Part shown: positions 45,203-56,033 of the stretch, in pieces
Position numbering within the stretch: the first letter of the stretch is position 1
How the letters are laid out: the number at the start of each line of letters is the position of its first letter
Assembly: GCA_014218235.1 (NCBI GenBank)
Contig: CM024766.1
Coordinates: forward strand, 48,139,359 to 48,203,358
Direction: 5' to 3'
DNA length: 64,000 bases
Origin: Colocasia esculenta
Taxonomy: Eukaryota; Streptophyta; Magnoliopsida; Alismatales; Araceae
Translations under genes and position numbers: made by a program
Notes under the pieces: model-generated
The model's database searches: none
What the model was told of the DNA's origin: nothing
The model's input: the letters and a program-made list of their open reading frames with translations, nothing else

Positions 45203-45860
45203 CAAGTCAGAAGAACAGAAGAGATACATCGGGTATTTCAAGCATTCAAATTCTTCTGAAGAAGTCCAGAGCCAAGAACCTCATTCCACTTAGTTTTTGC
45301 TCTTTGATCTCCCCTAGTTTGTGAAAATCTTGAGAGAGCCCGTGTAGTTCTGAGAGTGTGCCTTGTTTAGATCTTTGCTCCCAGTTCTAGTTGCTTCAGA
45401 TCCTTGCATGTCAAAAGCTTGATCTAGGGGCTTGAATTTCATTCATTCTCTTTGTGTTGTTCCCTTCAGTTGTGAAGGAAGACCTGGTGGTATCCAGGGT
45501 GTTGTTCCTTCGGTTGTGAAGGAAGACCTGGTGGGGTATCCAGGGTGTTGCTATTCCCTTCGGGCGTGAAGGAAGACCAGCTGAGCTGGGTGCTGTAGCG
45601 TCCTTAGGGGGACTGTACCCTAGTTAGTGAAATCCTGAGTTGTTGCTCAGGGACTGGGCGTAGGACTCCTAAGGAAAGGAGGTCCGAACCAGGATAACCT
45701 TGTGTTGTGTGATTGTCTTCTTTGTGTGTTTGATTTTTAAACTAACAGTCACTAACCTACTTCGAAGAACGTTTGTGAATCTTTTTAGTTTAGGTATCTT
45801 CAAGATTAATTTTTAAAGACCCATTCACCCCCCCTCTGGGCTCGTCAACTGGGCAACAAG

Positions 45861-45872
45861 TGGTATCAGAGC
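45861..45872 (+). other. primer-binding site of SIRE B
   Basis: TGGTATCAGAGC two bases after the LTR end. Confidence 0.93.
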
Positions 45873-45923
45873 GAGTCTCTTCGACAAAGAAAAAGGATCC
45901 AACGATCTGAAGAGTAAAGATCC

Positions 45924-47139
45924 ATGGCAGCCAAGGTAACTTTGAAGGTCAGTCTGTCAACCGACCTCCTCTCTTCGATGGTGAAGATTATCCTTACTGG
46001 AAGACCAGAATGTAATACTTTCTACAAGGCTACGACTATCAAATTTGGTCCATAGTGGAAGATGGTGATCTGGTAGTCACAAATGAGAAAGCACAATGGA
46101 CAGATGATGACAGAAAGAAGATCTCCCTGAATTGCAAAGCAAAGAGAATTCTATGCTGTGCTCTAAGTAAGAAAGAATTCAACAGAGTTTCAGCCTACAA
46201 ATCCTCAATGGAAATGTGGGAAAAGCTCAGGATCACATATGAAGGCACAGACAAGGTAAAGGAGACAAGAATCGACATTCTTGTCACTCAGTATGAGAGA
46301 TTTCAGATGCAGTCAGGTGAATCCATAACTCAAATGTTTAGTCGGTTCACTGACATCACAAATGGACTAGCCAGTCTGGGGAAAACCTATGAGATTGGAG
46401 ACATGGTGAGGAAAATACTTAGATCCTTACCGTCCTCATGGACCCCAAAGGTCACAGCAATAGAAGAAGCAAATGACCTGAAGAGAATGTCTATAGAAAA
46501 GCTCATTGGGTCCCTCATGGCCCATGAGATCAACATGGAAAGGCTAAGAGAGTCCTCTAGCAGAAAGAAGCACTCCAACGCCTTAAAAGCTGAAGAAGAT
46601 TCACCAGATGCAAGTTCAGCTGAAAGTGAAAGTGATGCAGACAGTGAGAATGAGGAAGTAATGCTGTCTAGAAAACTGTAGCGAATTTTGGCTAAAAGGA
46701 AGAAATTCCAATCTGGTAGAAGGCACTTCAAAAGGAACAAGGACTTCAAGAAGCCAGATGGAAAAGAAATGAAGAAAGGAGAACCCATCTGTTATGAATG
46801 TAAGAAGCCAGGACACATTAAAGCTAAGTGTCCAAAATTTAAGAAGCCGGAGTTCAGAAGAAGAAAGACAGCTCCAAGAAGTTCAGAAAGTACAAAAAGA
46901 AAGCGATGGCAGCAGCATGGGAAAACAGTAGCGACTCAGACAGTGAGTCAAGCTCCTACAGTGATGAAGAAAAAGCCAACTTGGCCTTCATGGCAAATAC
47001 TGAAGATAAGGTAACTTCTGACTCCTCTTTTGATTCATGTAATGATTCAGATTCCGATAGTTTAGAAGAGGCTTTCAATGAACTATATGAAAAATATAAA
47101 GAAGTAACCAAATTATTAAAAGTAAGCAAGAAAACATAG
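45924..47139 (+). pseudogene. SIRE B gag, several frameshifts and stops
   Basis: The ATG at 45924 is followed by a one-base loss and a TAA replacing a Lys codon near 46013. The frame at 46055-46681 carries the UBN2 core ('MEMWEKLRITYEGTDKVKET', 'RKILRSLPSSWTPKV'). A TAG at 46679 interrupts the Lys-rich region. From 46688 the zinc knuckle CYECKKPGHIKAKC is intact, and a shift near 46860 moves the acidic tail and coiled coil to the frame ending at 47139. Confidence 0.9.
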
Positions 47140-47694
47140 TCTGTATAGAAAATACAAACTCAGATCTAAAATCAGAAAATGAACAATTAGAAAGTCAAAT
47201 AACTGAACTTAAAAGAAGAAATGAATGTTATGTGAAGACCAAAAAGCTAAGAATGAACAAATAACTAAATTAGAGAAACAAGTAAGTTCAGATGAACTGA
47301 AAACTGAAATCAAAACACTAACAGAAGAAAATATACAGTTATCTAGCACATTAGAAAAATTCACTAATGGTAAAAACTCCCTCATATTAAAAGGTGCTAG
47401 AAGATCAGGTAAGAAGAAAAATGGATTAGGATATACACCCCCAGATAATGAAGAAACCATAATTATCCTAAAACATATCCAACACCAAAATTTGTACCTG
47501 AACAAGATACAGCATACAATGCTGATTTCAGAATATAGAGAAAAAGTAACCAATTATCCTGCTGTAGTCACTGCAACAAGTTAGGACATATCATAATGAC
47601 ATGCCCAACAAGACATAAGAAATGGATAATAAAAGGCAAAATAAATGATACTAACCCATCAGGACCCAAAAGAATTTGGGTACCTAAAACTTGA
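47140..47694 (+). pseudogene. SIRE B gag coiled-coil tail
   Basis: 'KLEKQVSSDELKTEIKTLTE' and 'KKKNGLGYTPPDNEET' match SIRE A. Single-base losses near 47225, 47465 and 47540 change frame. It ends in 'GPKRIWVPKT' at about 47694. Confidence 0.8.
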
Positions 47695-48939
47695 TGTTTT
47701 TATTTCAGGACATCTCTCGAGCATCCAAATGGTATTTGGATAGCGGGTGCTCAAGGCACATGTCAGGAAACCAGAAGTTATTCTCTCATCTCCAAGTGAA
47801 GAAGGAACAGTCACTTATGGAGATAATGGGAAAGGAACAGTGATAGGCAGTGGCTCTGTGAATAACAAAGGAAAAAAAGTCATAGAAGATGTGTTATTAG
47901 TCAAGGGATTGAAGCACAATCTCATTAGCATCAGCTAGCTGTGTGACAGAGGCCATCAGATCAAGTTTCAAGAGTCAAAGTGTAGCATACTGAAGGATGG
48001 AGCAGTCATCTTTGAAGCAAATAGAGAAAAGAATTTGTATGTGCTCTATCTTGAAGAACTCAAGGTTCAGAATGTTTGTCTGGCAGCAAATAAAGATAAA
48101 TCTACTGAATTATGGCACAGACGACTAGGACATTGCAGCATAGATGGCATGAGAAAATTGCTGAAGAAGAATCTTGTGGAAGGTCTACCTAAGGTTAGTA
48201 CAAAATTGGATGGTGTATATAAACCTTGTGCTAAGGGAAAGCACACCAAAGGCTCCTTCAAGTCAAAGACGGTGGTGACCACCTCAAAACCCTTAGAGCT
48301 CCTTCATATGGATCTATTTGGGCCAATGAGGACTACCAGTCTTGGAGGAAAGAATTTTGGATTTGTCATAGTTGATGACTACTCAAGATTCACATGGGTA
48401 TCATTCCTAGAGCATAAAGATGACACTTTTGAAAACTTCGTCAGCTTCAGTAAGAAAGTTCAGAAAGATCAGAAGTTCAGCATTGTGTCTATCAGATCAG
48501 ATCATGGTGGTGAATTTCAGAATGAAAAGTTTGCTAGATTCTGTGATGATCAGGGAATTGAGCATAATTCTCAGCACCAAGAACACCACAACAAAATGGT
48601 ATCGCTGAAAGAAAGAATAGAACCCTATTAGATATGGCAAGAACTATGCTCTCAGAATATGATCTGCCAAGATACTTCTGGGCTGAAGCAGTCAACACAG
48701 CAAGCTACATTATCAACCGAGTAATGATCAGGCCAATCCTGAAGAAGACTGCATATGAACTGTTCAAAGGGAAGAAGCCAAAGATCAGCCACTTCAGGAC
48801 TTTTGGATGTCCTTTCTTCATTCACAACAATGGAAAAAGGGACATTGGTAAGTTGGATGCCAAATCAGATGAAGGCATCTTTATGGGGTACACCTCTAAA
48901 CCCAAAGCTATAGAGTATTTAACAAACGTACTTTATTGA
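47695..48939 (+). pseudogene. SIRE B protease and integrase
   Basis: The protease site ('WYLDSGCSRHMSG') is at about 47730-47770, split from the next block by a one-base loss near 47795. 'KGLKHNLISIS' precedes a TAG at about 47937. The 48035-48631 frame has the GAG_pre-integrase motif 'LWHRRLGHCSIDGM', 'LLHMDLFGPMRTTS' and 'RSDHGGEFQNEKF'. A shift near 48572 separates it from the 'MARTMLSEYDLPRYFWAEAV' block (48634-48939). Confidence 0.9.
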
Positions 48940-50560
48940 TTGAACAGTCTGTACATATTATTTTTGATGAAACTAACCCTTCCTTGAGAAAGGAAGTAGA
49001 TAGTGATAATGAGGAGGAAACAGATGACTATCCAGAAACTAAAGACTCATCAATTGAGGACAAGGTGATCCACCTCTGGAAGACCTTCAACAAGAGAACT
49101 TACTCATGAAAATCTTCCAAAGGAGTGGAGATACAAGAAGATCACCCACTTGAGAATATATTGGTGATCCATCCATAGGGGTAAGAACAAGAGGTAATGT
49201 TATTCCTTGTGATTACCTAGCTTTTGTTTCTCAAATAGAGCTAGGACAGTCAATGAAGCTCTTTCTGATGAATCTTGGATAGTAGCCATGCAAGATGAAT
49301 TAAATCAATTCAAGAGAAACCAAGTATGGTCACTTGTTCCTAGACCATCAGACCATCCAGTCATTGGCACCAAATGGGTGTTCAGAAATAAACTGGATGA
49401 AACTGGTGCAATCTTAAGAAACAAGGGCAAGATTGGTAGCTCAAGACTATTCTCAAGAGGAACGCATAGATTTCGATGAAACCTATGCACCTGTAGCTAG
49501 ACTTGAGGCCATTAGAATATTACTTGCATATGCATCTGCTTTGAATTTTAACATTATTTCAAATGGATGTTAAATCCACTTTTTTAAATGGTTTTATAAA
49601 AGAGAAGTTTATGTGGAACAACCCCCGGGTTTTGATGACACAGAATTTCCTAATCATGTTTTCAAACTTCACAAGGCATTATATGGTTTAAAGCAAGTAC
49701 TAGAGCCTGGTATGAAAGGCTTAGTTCTTTCTTTTAAACCATGGTTTCAGTAGAGGTCAAGTAGATAGTACTCTTTTCATAAAGTCAAGATCAAAACACT
49801 CTACTAGTCCAAATTTATGTAGATGATATTATCTTCGGGTCTACTGATGAATCCCTTTGTAGTATTTTGAAAAGTTGATGCAGGGAGAATTTGAAATGAG
49901 CATGATGGGAGAACTTAATTACTTCCTTGGACTACAAATCAAACAAGGAAAGGAAGGAACTCACATCTGTCAAGCAAAGTACACAAAAGAACTCTTAAAG
50001 AAATTGGATTCGAAAATACCAAGCCACTGTCAACACCAATGGTACATCAACAAGAATGGACAGTGACAAAGATGGTAAGAAAGTAGATCAAAAGATCTAC
50101 AGAGGGTATGATAGGTTCACTCCTTATTTAACAGCTAGTAGACCTGATATTTTATTTAGTGTATGCATGTGTGTGCTAGGTATCAAGCAGATCCTAAAGA
50201 ATCACATTTAATTCTGTGAAAGAATATTTAGATATTTAGCAAGATCTCATGACTTAGGTCTATGGTATCCAAAACATTGTGAAATCAACTTAGTAGGTTA
50301 CTCTGATGCTGACTATACTGGATGCAAATTAGATAGAAAAAGCACCAGTGGTTGTTGTCAATTTCTTGCAGGATGTTTAATCTCTGATCTTCAAAGAAAC
50401 AAAATTCAGTAGCACTATCTACTGCTGAAGCTGAGTACGTAGCTGCGAAAATTGCTGTACACAACTCTTATGGAAGCAACAACTTGAGATTCGGATTAAA
50501 CATCAATCCATCCAACTGTTGTGCGACAACACCAGTGCCATATAAAATCTCACCAAGAAT
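48940..50560 (+). pseudogene. SIRE B reverse transcriptase and RNase H, heavily frameshifted
   Basis: 'MQDELNQFKRNQVWSLVPRP' (49288), 'PPGFDDTEFPNHVFKLHKAL', 'QIYVDDIIFGSTDESL' (about 49813), 'GELNYFLGLQIKQGK' and RNase H 'STAEAEYVAA' and 'LCDNTSAI' blocks are all present but spread over all frames. At least ten single-base losses relative to SIRE A are visible. The RT-RNase H boundary carries the same missing T as SIRE A (near 50125). Confidence 0.88.
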
Positions 50561-51133
50561 CCAGTTCAACATTCAAGGACCAAGCATATTGAGGTTAGAT
50601 ATCATTTTATTTGATCATGTAGCAATGGTAATATTGAAATATCTTTTATTGATACAAATGGTCAGTTAGCAGATATATTTCACAAAAGCCTTACCCGAGG
50701 AGAGATTCACATCTCTTAGAAGGGAATTAGGATGTGCATTGTGAAAAAGTTTTGTTTACAACTGGCACATTAAATTCAGAATTAAGCAATTTTTTCCTCC
50801 ATGGCTTTAAGCAAAAGAAATTCAAATTATCCTTTGTAACCGCTCTCATTGAAGTCGGTTTGAATAGTCAAACTCTTTTGTTCTTCTGCCGCCTTTTGGC
50901 GCCTCACTTTCCACAACGCATTAATTTATTCATAAATCAACGACAAAATGATTCGTATCTCATCGTCTACCTTTTCCCCTTTTCATCCTGTCGCATGAGC
51001 CGATGCCCTAACAACTCATATCTCAACCCTCTGCAAATTTGAACCTTTCATCCTACTTCCCGCAAAATTTCTTGAGGATTCCTTCTCTTCTCCTTCCGTT
51101 TCAACCCTCCAGAGACTTTCCCACCTGAATCCA
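50561..51133 (+). other. SIRE B pol end and spacer before the env-like region
   Basis: The pol C-terminus (about 50560-50745: 'SKIDTNGQLADIF'-like, 'RGEIHISLRRELG') is followed by about 390 bp with no coding motif, ending in a pyrimidine-rich leader before the ATG at 51134. A small frame at 50734-51042 lies across this spacer and has no recognised domain. Confidence 0.6.
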
Positions 51134-53030
51134 TGGCCGCACCAGTCATCGCCGGCCAGTTTGGGTGGCTACAGCGCCGAGTTTCTCACTCCTGAGCAGC
51201 AGGAGAGGTTTACCTTTGTGAAGACGAAGCTCTGTGGCATTAAAGAAGTCGATGTTGCTAATCTGAGGAAAAATGGAATGAGCAGTGTGGCAGACTTGAT
51301 CAATCAGATGCAGTGGACGGGAAGTAGTCACTACCTTTCGGAGGTTAGTTTATCCGGACCTGGTAAAAGCATTCTCGTTTGTTTGAGAACAGAGGAAGAT
51401 GGGCCCTAGTTTCTTCAGTAAAGGGAACCCTGATTAGAATAGACCTGAGTTGCTGAAGATGTTGTTGATGTGAAGACTTCCGGTTTAGTGGGGTTCACAC
51501 TGTGGACGCCCAAGTGAAAGGTTTGGGAATTGTGGGGCCGGGCTTCAAGCTAAAGGGACGACAAGCTTGATATAAATCAACTATTGCTTTCAACCGCCTC
51601 CTTCATTTTATGTCTGTCAAATCTTAGTTCCCAGAAGTGCAATATTTTCTTCTTGCACAAAGGCCGACTCTGACATGATGTTACTGGGCCATTCAAAATA
51701 AGGAGATAAATATGGCCGCAGTGATGATGGAAAGAAGATGAAATTTGCCAGAGATCAGATTTGGGACACAAGAGTAAGTTAAATGTGTCCCTGCCATATG
51801 CCCACCTATTTACCAAGATCTTCAAACACTTCGGTGTGATCTTTCTGGGCAGTGTAGAGAAAATGGGCCAAGCAATTCAGGTCCAAGAAACAAATGAAGA
51901 GTGGCTTTCTTGTGGAAAATGGTGTCTGGTTCAAGGCTTCAGTTGCTGAAGGCGAAGCCATCATCGACGACACCTCAGTTGTTCATCAGGAGATGGGATC
52001 AGCGGATATGATTCCAGAATTGCCAGTGGAGTCAGTTTAGCTCCAGCAGTTGGAGCAGCAGAATCATCAGGCCCCTCTATACCAGAAGTTCAGCAAAATT
52101 GCATACCTGAAGTAAGAGTAGAGAGAAGGAGTATCAGATAGGCAGATTCAGAATTTCCAGAAGAATTAGCTCTAAATTTTGCAGGAAGGAGTTGAGGATT
52201 CTCCCAGAGGGACAATTATTCCAGTTGAGGACCCACTACCCTCACTGTCATTGCATCTATTCTTTCAGACATTATTGATTCGATTCCTTCCACCTCTAGT
52301 GCTCCAGAAACTAGTGGCAGAGAGTTGCTGAAGAGGCTGCCATCAGGCCACATTGATGAACCAATGGAAGATGTCCAGTAGAGAACTAGAGCACCCACTG
52401 CTCAGGGTGACTTGTGATGGCGGAGGAGCTGCTCCCATTCAGGGGGAGCAAGTATCAAATGAAGAAGATGCTCCTATTGAGGGGGAGCTATCAAAAGAAG
52501 GTTCAGCAGAAACAAACTCCAGTTGTTGATGGTCAGAAGGAAAGGCATAGAGATTCTCCAAATTTGGATGACAGAGAAGGAGAGATTGCAAGCTCTTCGA
52601 GCTCAGATGATGATCAACCTCCTCCAGCAAAGAAGGCAGAAGAAAGGAAAAGATTTGCCTCTGAAGTTCCTCTCCTGGCTGATACACCTTTTGAGAGGCA
52701 GGTCAACAGAAAAATAGTTATAAATTTGAAGCCAGTGATTGAAAGGCTGAATGTGCAAGGTGAGCTGTTATGTACTCTCCAGTCAGATGTAAATTCTATA
52801 TTTCTGAGCCAAGCTTCAGCCAACAAAGAGTTAGGTCAAATCAGAAATGATATGAAATGGTTTAATAAGGAGATGAGTAGCATGAAAGCATGCTCTCGGA
52901 TATTATCAAGGCAGTTGGAGTTCAAGCTCCTCCTCCTCCAGAAGCTCAAGAAGCGTGGAGAAAATGTGTCTGGGCCATCAGGACAGCACCAGAAGAAGAA
53001 GTCGCCGCAGCAGCACCAGAAGAGGTAGGG
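51134..53030 (+). pseudogene. env-like/third ORF region of SIRE B, broken
   Basis: SIRE/Maximus elements carry an extra ORF after pol, sometimes called envelope-like; its function is unproven. Here an ATG (51134) begins 'MAAPVIAGQ'. The next frame has 'AEFLTPEQQERFTFVKTKLC' and 'NLRKNGMSSVADLINQMQW'. Later parts (52414-53028) are hydrophilic: an acidic Ser-rich run (ASSSSSDDDQPPPAKKAEER) and a helical segment likely to be a coiled coil (VKSIF/NELGQIRNDMKWFNKEM-type). Stops and shifts are frequent throughout. The gap cuts the 3' end. Confidence 0.6.
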
Positions 53031-53039
53031 CCAACAGGG

Positions 53040-53139
53040 NNNNNNNNNNNNNNNNNNNNNNNNNNNNNNNNNNNNNNNNNNNNNNNNNNNNNNNNNNNNN
53101 NNNNNNNNNNNNNNNNNNNNNNNNNNNNNNNNNNNNNNN
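53040..53139. other. assembly gap (100 N)
   Basis: Exactly 100 Ns, a conventional placeholder for unknown length. The left side is plus-strand SIRE env-like sequence; the right side is minus-strand Athila gag. The missing parts should include the rest of Athila, and probably the SIRE B 3' end and the middle of SIRE A. Confidence 0.98.
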
Positions 53140-54870
53140 TTGACATGTGAGGGTGATGATTTGTTCTGATTTTCCCACTTCTTAAGGTTAACACAGCTTT
53201 CACATTTTCTACTTGGGAGCCCCCAGCTTGGGTAGGAGGATGGTTCGCTTGTATAGTTGATTTTTGAAATGTGGTGCTGAAATATTCTGGACAAAAGCTT
53301 GTTTTGTTGTTTGTGGTGGAGGTACATTTGGTCTAACAAGTGGTGGTCTGTACCCCTGGCCCTGATGGTATTGATAGAATCCGGGAGGGTTGTTCCTTGG
53401 GTTTGCTACAGCTTGACTTGGCAATTGCCCAGACTCCCTCCTTTGACATACGTCAGCAATTTGGACTCTATCCTTGCAAAATTTTGTTGAAAATTTGATT
53501 TTGAGTTTGATATTGAGTTTGTTTGTTCTTGCACAGTTTGGCATAGAGTCCCATCATGTTTTGGAGTTGGTTTCATTTTATCATCCCAGTTAGGTTTAGG
53601 AGGTGGTTGTTGCTATGAAGGTTGTTGGAAATTAGTCTGAGCAAATTGATTGGAATTTTGATTTCCCTGGAATTGTGGGAGGTTTTGAGTTAAAAGGTTG
53701 GCCAAATCCCGAATTTTTGATTGGGATAGGATTGACCGTACATGGATTGCTTGAAAGCAGGTTGGGAAACTTGCTCAGATTGATTTTTTCCATGAAAAAT
53801 TTGGATGGTTTCTCCAACTCGATTGTATGTGTGTTGGAATATGGATCATAGGGGTTTTTTGAAAACCTTGTGCAGCTTGCACTTGTTTCTTGAATGAAGG
53901 GGGTAATTGGGCAGTAGTGGGACAAGCATTTGTGGAGTGAGCTGGGCTAGCACACATAGCACAAGTTTTAGGTGTTTGAGAAAATTTAGGTGTGGCTTGC
54001 CCAGTTTAAAGACAACAATTGATCGAATTTTGTTCCCACTTTGCTCCAACCTCTGATCAAGTTTAGCTATCAGATCTTCTACCCTGGAATCTGATTCTCC
54101 TCTCCCTCTTACTTCATACATCCCTGCCTTCTTTATGGGTCTAATCCTCTCTCATAAGAGTAGAGTGAGGCATGATTGATAGAATTCTCACTTAATGTCT
54201 CAAACAGATTATATGCCTCATCCTCACTCTTAGTCATGAATGCTCCTCCACATGAAGCATCAACCTTTGCCTATCGATTCAGTTAAACCTTCATAAAAAG
54301 CTTGCACTATTTGCCACCTCGACAAACCATGATGGGGAATTTTCTAAGAACTCCTTCAATCTCTCCCATGATTCATGCATTAATTCTCCCTGGTGTTGGG
54401 AGAATCCGGTTATTGCTCTTCTCATTGTATTTGTTCGGCCAATCGGGAAAATTTCTTCAAAAATTCTTGCTGCATTTCTGGCCATGTTGTGATAGTTCTC
54501 CCTATGGTTCCCAACCAATTTAGCCTTGTCTTTTAAGGAGAATGGAAATAGGGTCAACCTTAAAGCATTTCAGTGAAGTTTTGGATCCTTACAGTGGAAC
54601 AGATCTCTATGAACTCATCTATATGCCATAAGGATCTTCATTGGATTGCCATAAAAGGATGGTAACAATTTGAATGGTTCCAGGTTTGATCTCAAAATGA
54701 TTTGCCGGAATTTCGGCCTATGCAAGTAGCAGGTTGATAGTTAGAAGGAATAAAGTATTCCTCATCTGTCTGGGGGCCTCCTCCATATTCCTATCAATTT
54801 GTTCTGGTTTTGGTTGGCCATCCTATGAAAGAATTTTTCAATCTCGTCTATAGGTTGAGCCAATTCTAAT
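53140..54870 (-). pseudogene. Athila-type gag, degenerate
   Basis: The clearest block is at 54557-54291: 'LFPFSLKDKAK', then 'GELMHESWERLKEFLENSPS', both standard in Athila-type gag. Downstream, Pro/Gln/Asn-rich segments (GFYQYHQGQGYRPP, PQTTKQAFVQN; 53544-53209) correspond to the C-terminal region, and a Cys-containing block lies at about 53960-53900. Stops and shifts occur between all of these. Confidence 0.8.
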
Positions 54871-56011
54871 TCTGGGAGCGTCTACCAAGCATGCACAGTG
54901 GAAAAGCCCTCTATTATGATTTTGAATTTTTAAAAATTTTATTGATTTTTGATGAAATTTTTAAACAACAACAAACAAACAACACTTTCAAATCAATTAA
55001 CCTACCACTAAGTGTTCCTTGGACTTATGTTATTTTTCTCAAAATCAGATTTATGCTTGCTTAAATCCAATTTAACTCTTCTTGTACCGACCAGGTAAGA
55101 GGTGGAGTAGAGAGAGGCCCCTTGCTTTCGCAAGGACCCAATTAAGTAACTCTAGCTCGCTTAAGCGTAAGCTTTTTAACCTCTAATCCTAGACACCAGA
55201 CTTAAAGAGAAGTTTTGAATTCAAGAAAGATGAATCTAATGATGAACCCTAGGGCCAAGTCTACTGGTTTTTATTAAAAGCTGAGGTAAATGCAAAAATG
55301 TGAATTTTTTTTTGTGATTTTTGGGAAGGAAAGGGTGATGAAATCCCTCACCTTATCTTTTTATTCTAATGGGTAAGCCCTTAAGCAGTCCCAATTACAA
55401 TTATGAAATGCAACAGATCAAGTTTGAAACAAGGGTTTCTAATGCTAAGTCTAATGCATGAAACAAGTGGTGGAAGTCTTACCTTTCCCCCGCTCTCTTC
55501 AATGCAAGAAAAAAAATGAAATGACAATTAAATGATGAATGTCCTAAAACATGTGTTTCTAATCTTGAGAGGATGGAAATTTTATTTACAAACAAACGGC
55601 TAACATGAAAGAGCGATTTGAAAATTTTTTAAATTTTAGATTTTTTTAATTTTTATTTATTTTTGAACTAAATGAAATGAAGGTAAGAAAAATAAAGTGG
55701 TACTATAAGCTAATTCCAAACCACACAAATCACAAAAAGCCCAATATTACATGCCAACTGAAGAGAAATCTCTGTACATGCACAGAGAGTACAAGAAATC
55801 CTCACTACAAGTCCACTCACACTCTTCTATCTACAATGCTGAATTAAATGCAATTTGGGAAAAGAAATCAGCAAGCTCTCCTCCATGGGCTTCAAATCTC
55901 CAAGCCCAATCTCCAAGTGTGCAAATCTGAAATGAAAGCCTAATAACAAGTCAAATGAAACCTCAAAGTAAATGAAATCAAATCAAAATAGATCTAAATC
56001 AAACTCTAATG
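54871..56011 (-). other. Athila 5' leader, no gene seen
   Basis: AT-rich sequence between gag and the primer-binding site, with poly-A/T runs and no sustained frame. Confidence 0.6.
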
Positions 56012-56030
56012 CCTCCCGGCAACGGCGCCA
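56012..56030 (-). other. primer-binding site of the Athila-type element
   Basis: The minus strand reads TGGCGCCGTTGCCGGGAGG, the characteristic Athila-lineage primer site, three bases from the LTR end. Confidence 0.9.
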
Positions 56031-56033
56031 AGA

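Larger units (their letters stand above)
43753..45858 (+). mobile_element. 5' LTR of SIRE B (2106 bp)
   Basis: It starts TGATGATCAGTCTGTCC and ends GGGCAACA, like SIRE A, and the 3' half aligns well to SIRE A. The U3 repeat array is of a different type (59 bp units). TATA is at 45195-45202. Confidence 0.93.
43753..53039 (+). mobile_element. SIRE B: second SIRE-type element, 3' part lost in the gap
   Basis: It has its own LTR subfamily, PBS, gag, pol and env-like region, all with many small indels. No SIRE B 3' LTR is present, because the right side runs into the N gap. The five bases before it are caata, a candidate target duplication whose partner is not visible. Confidence 0.85.
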
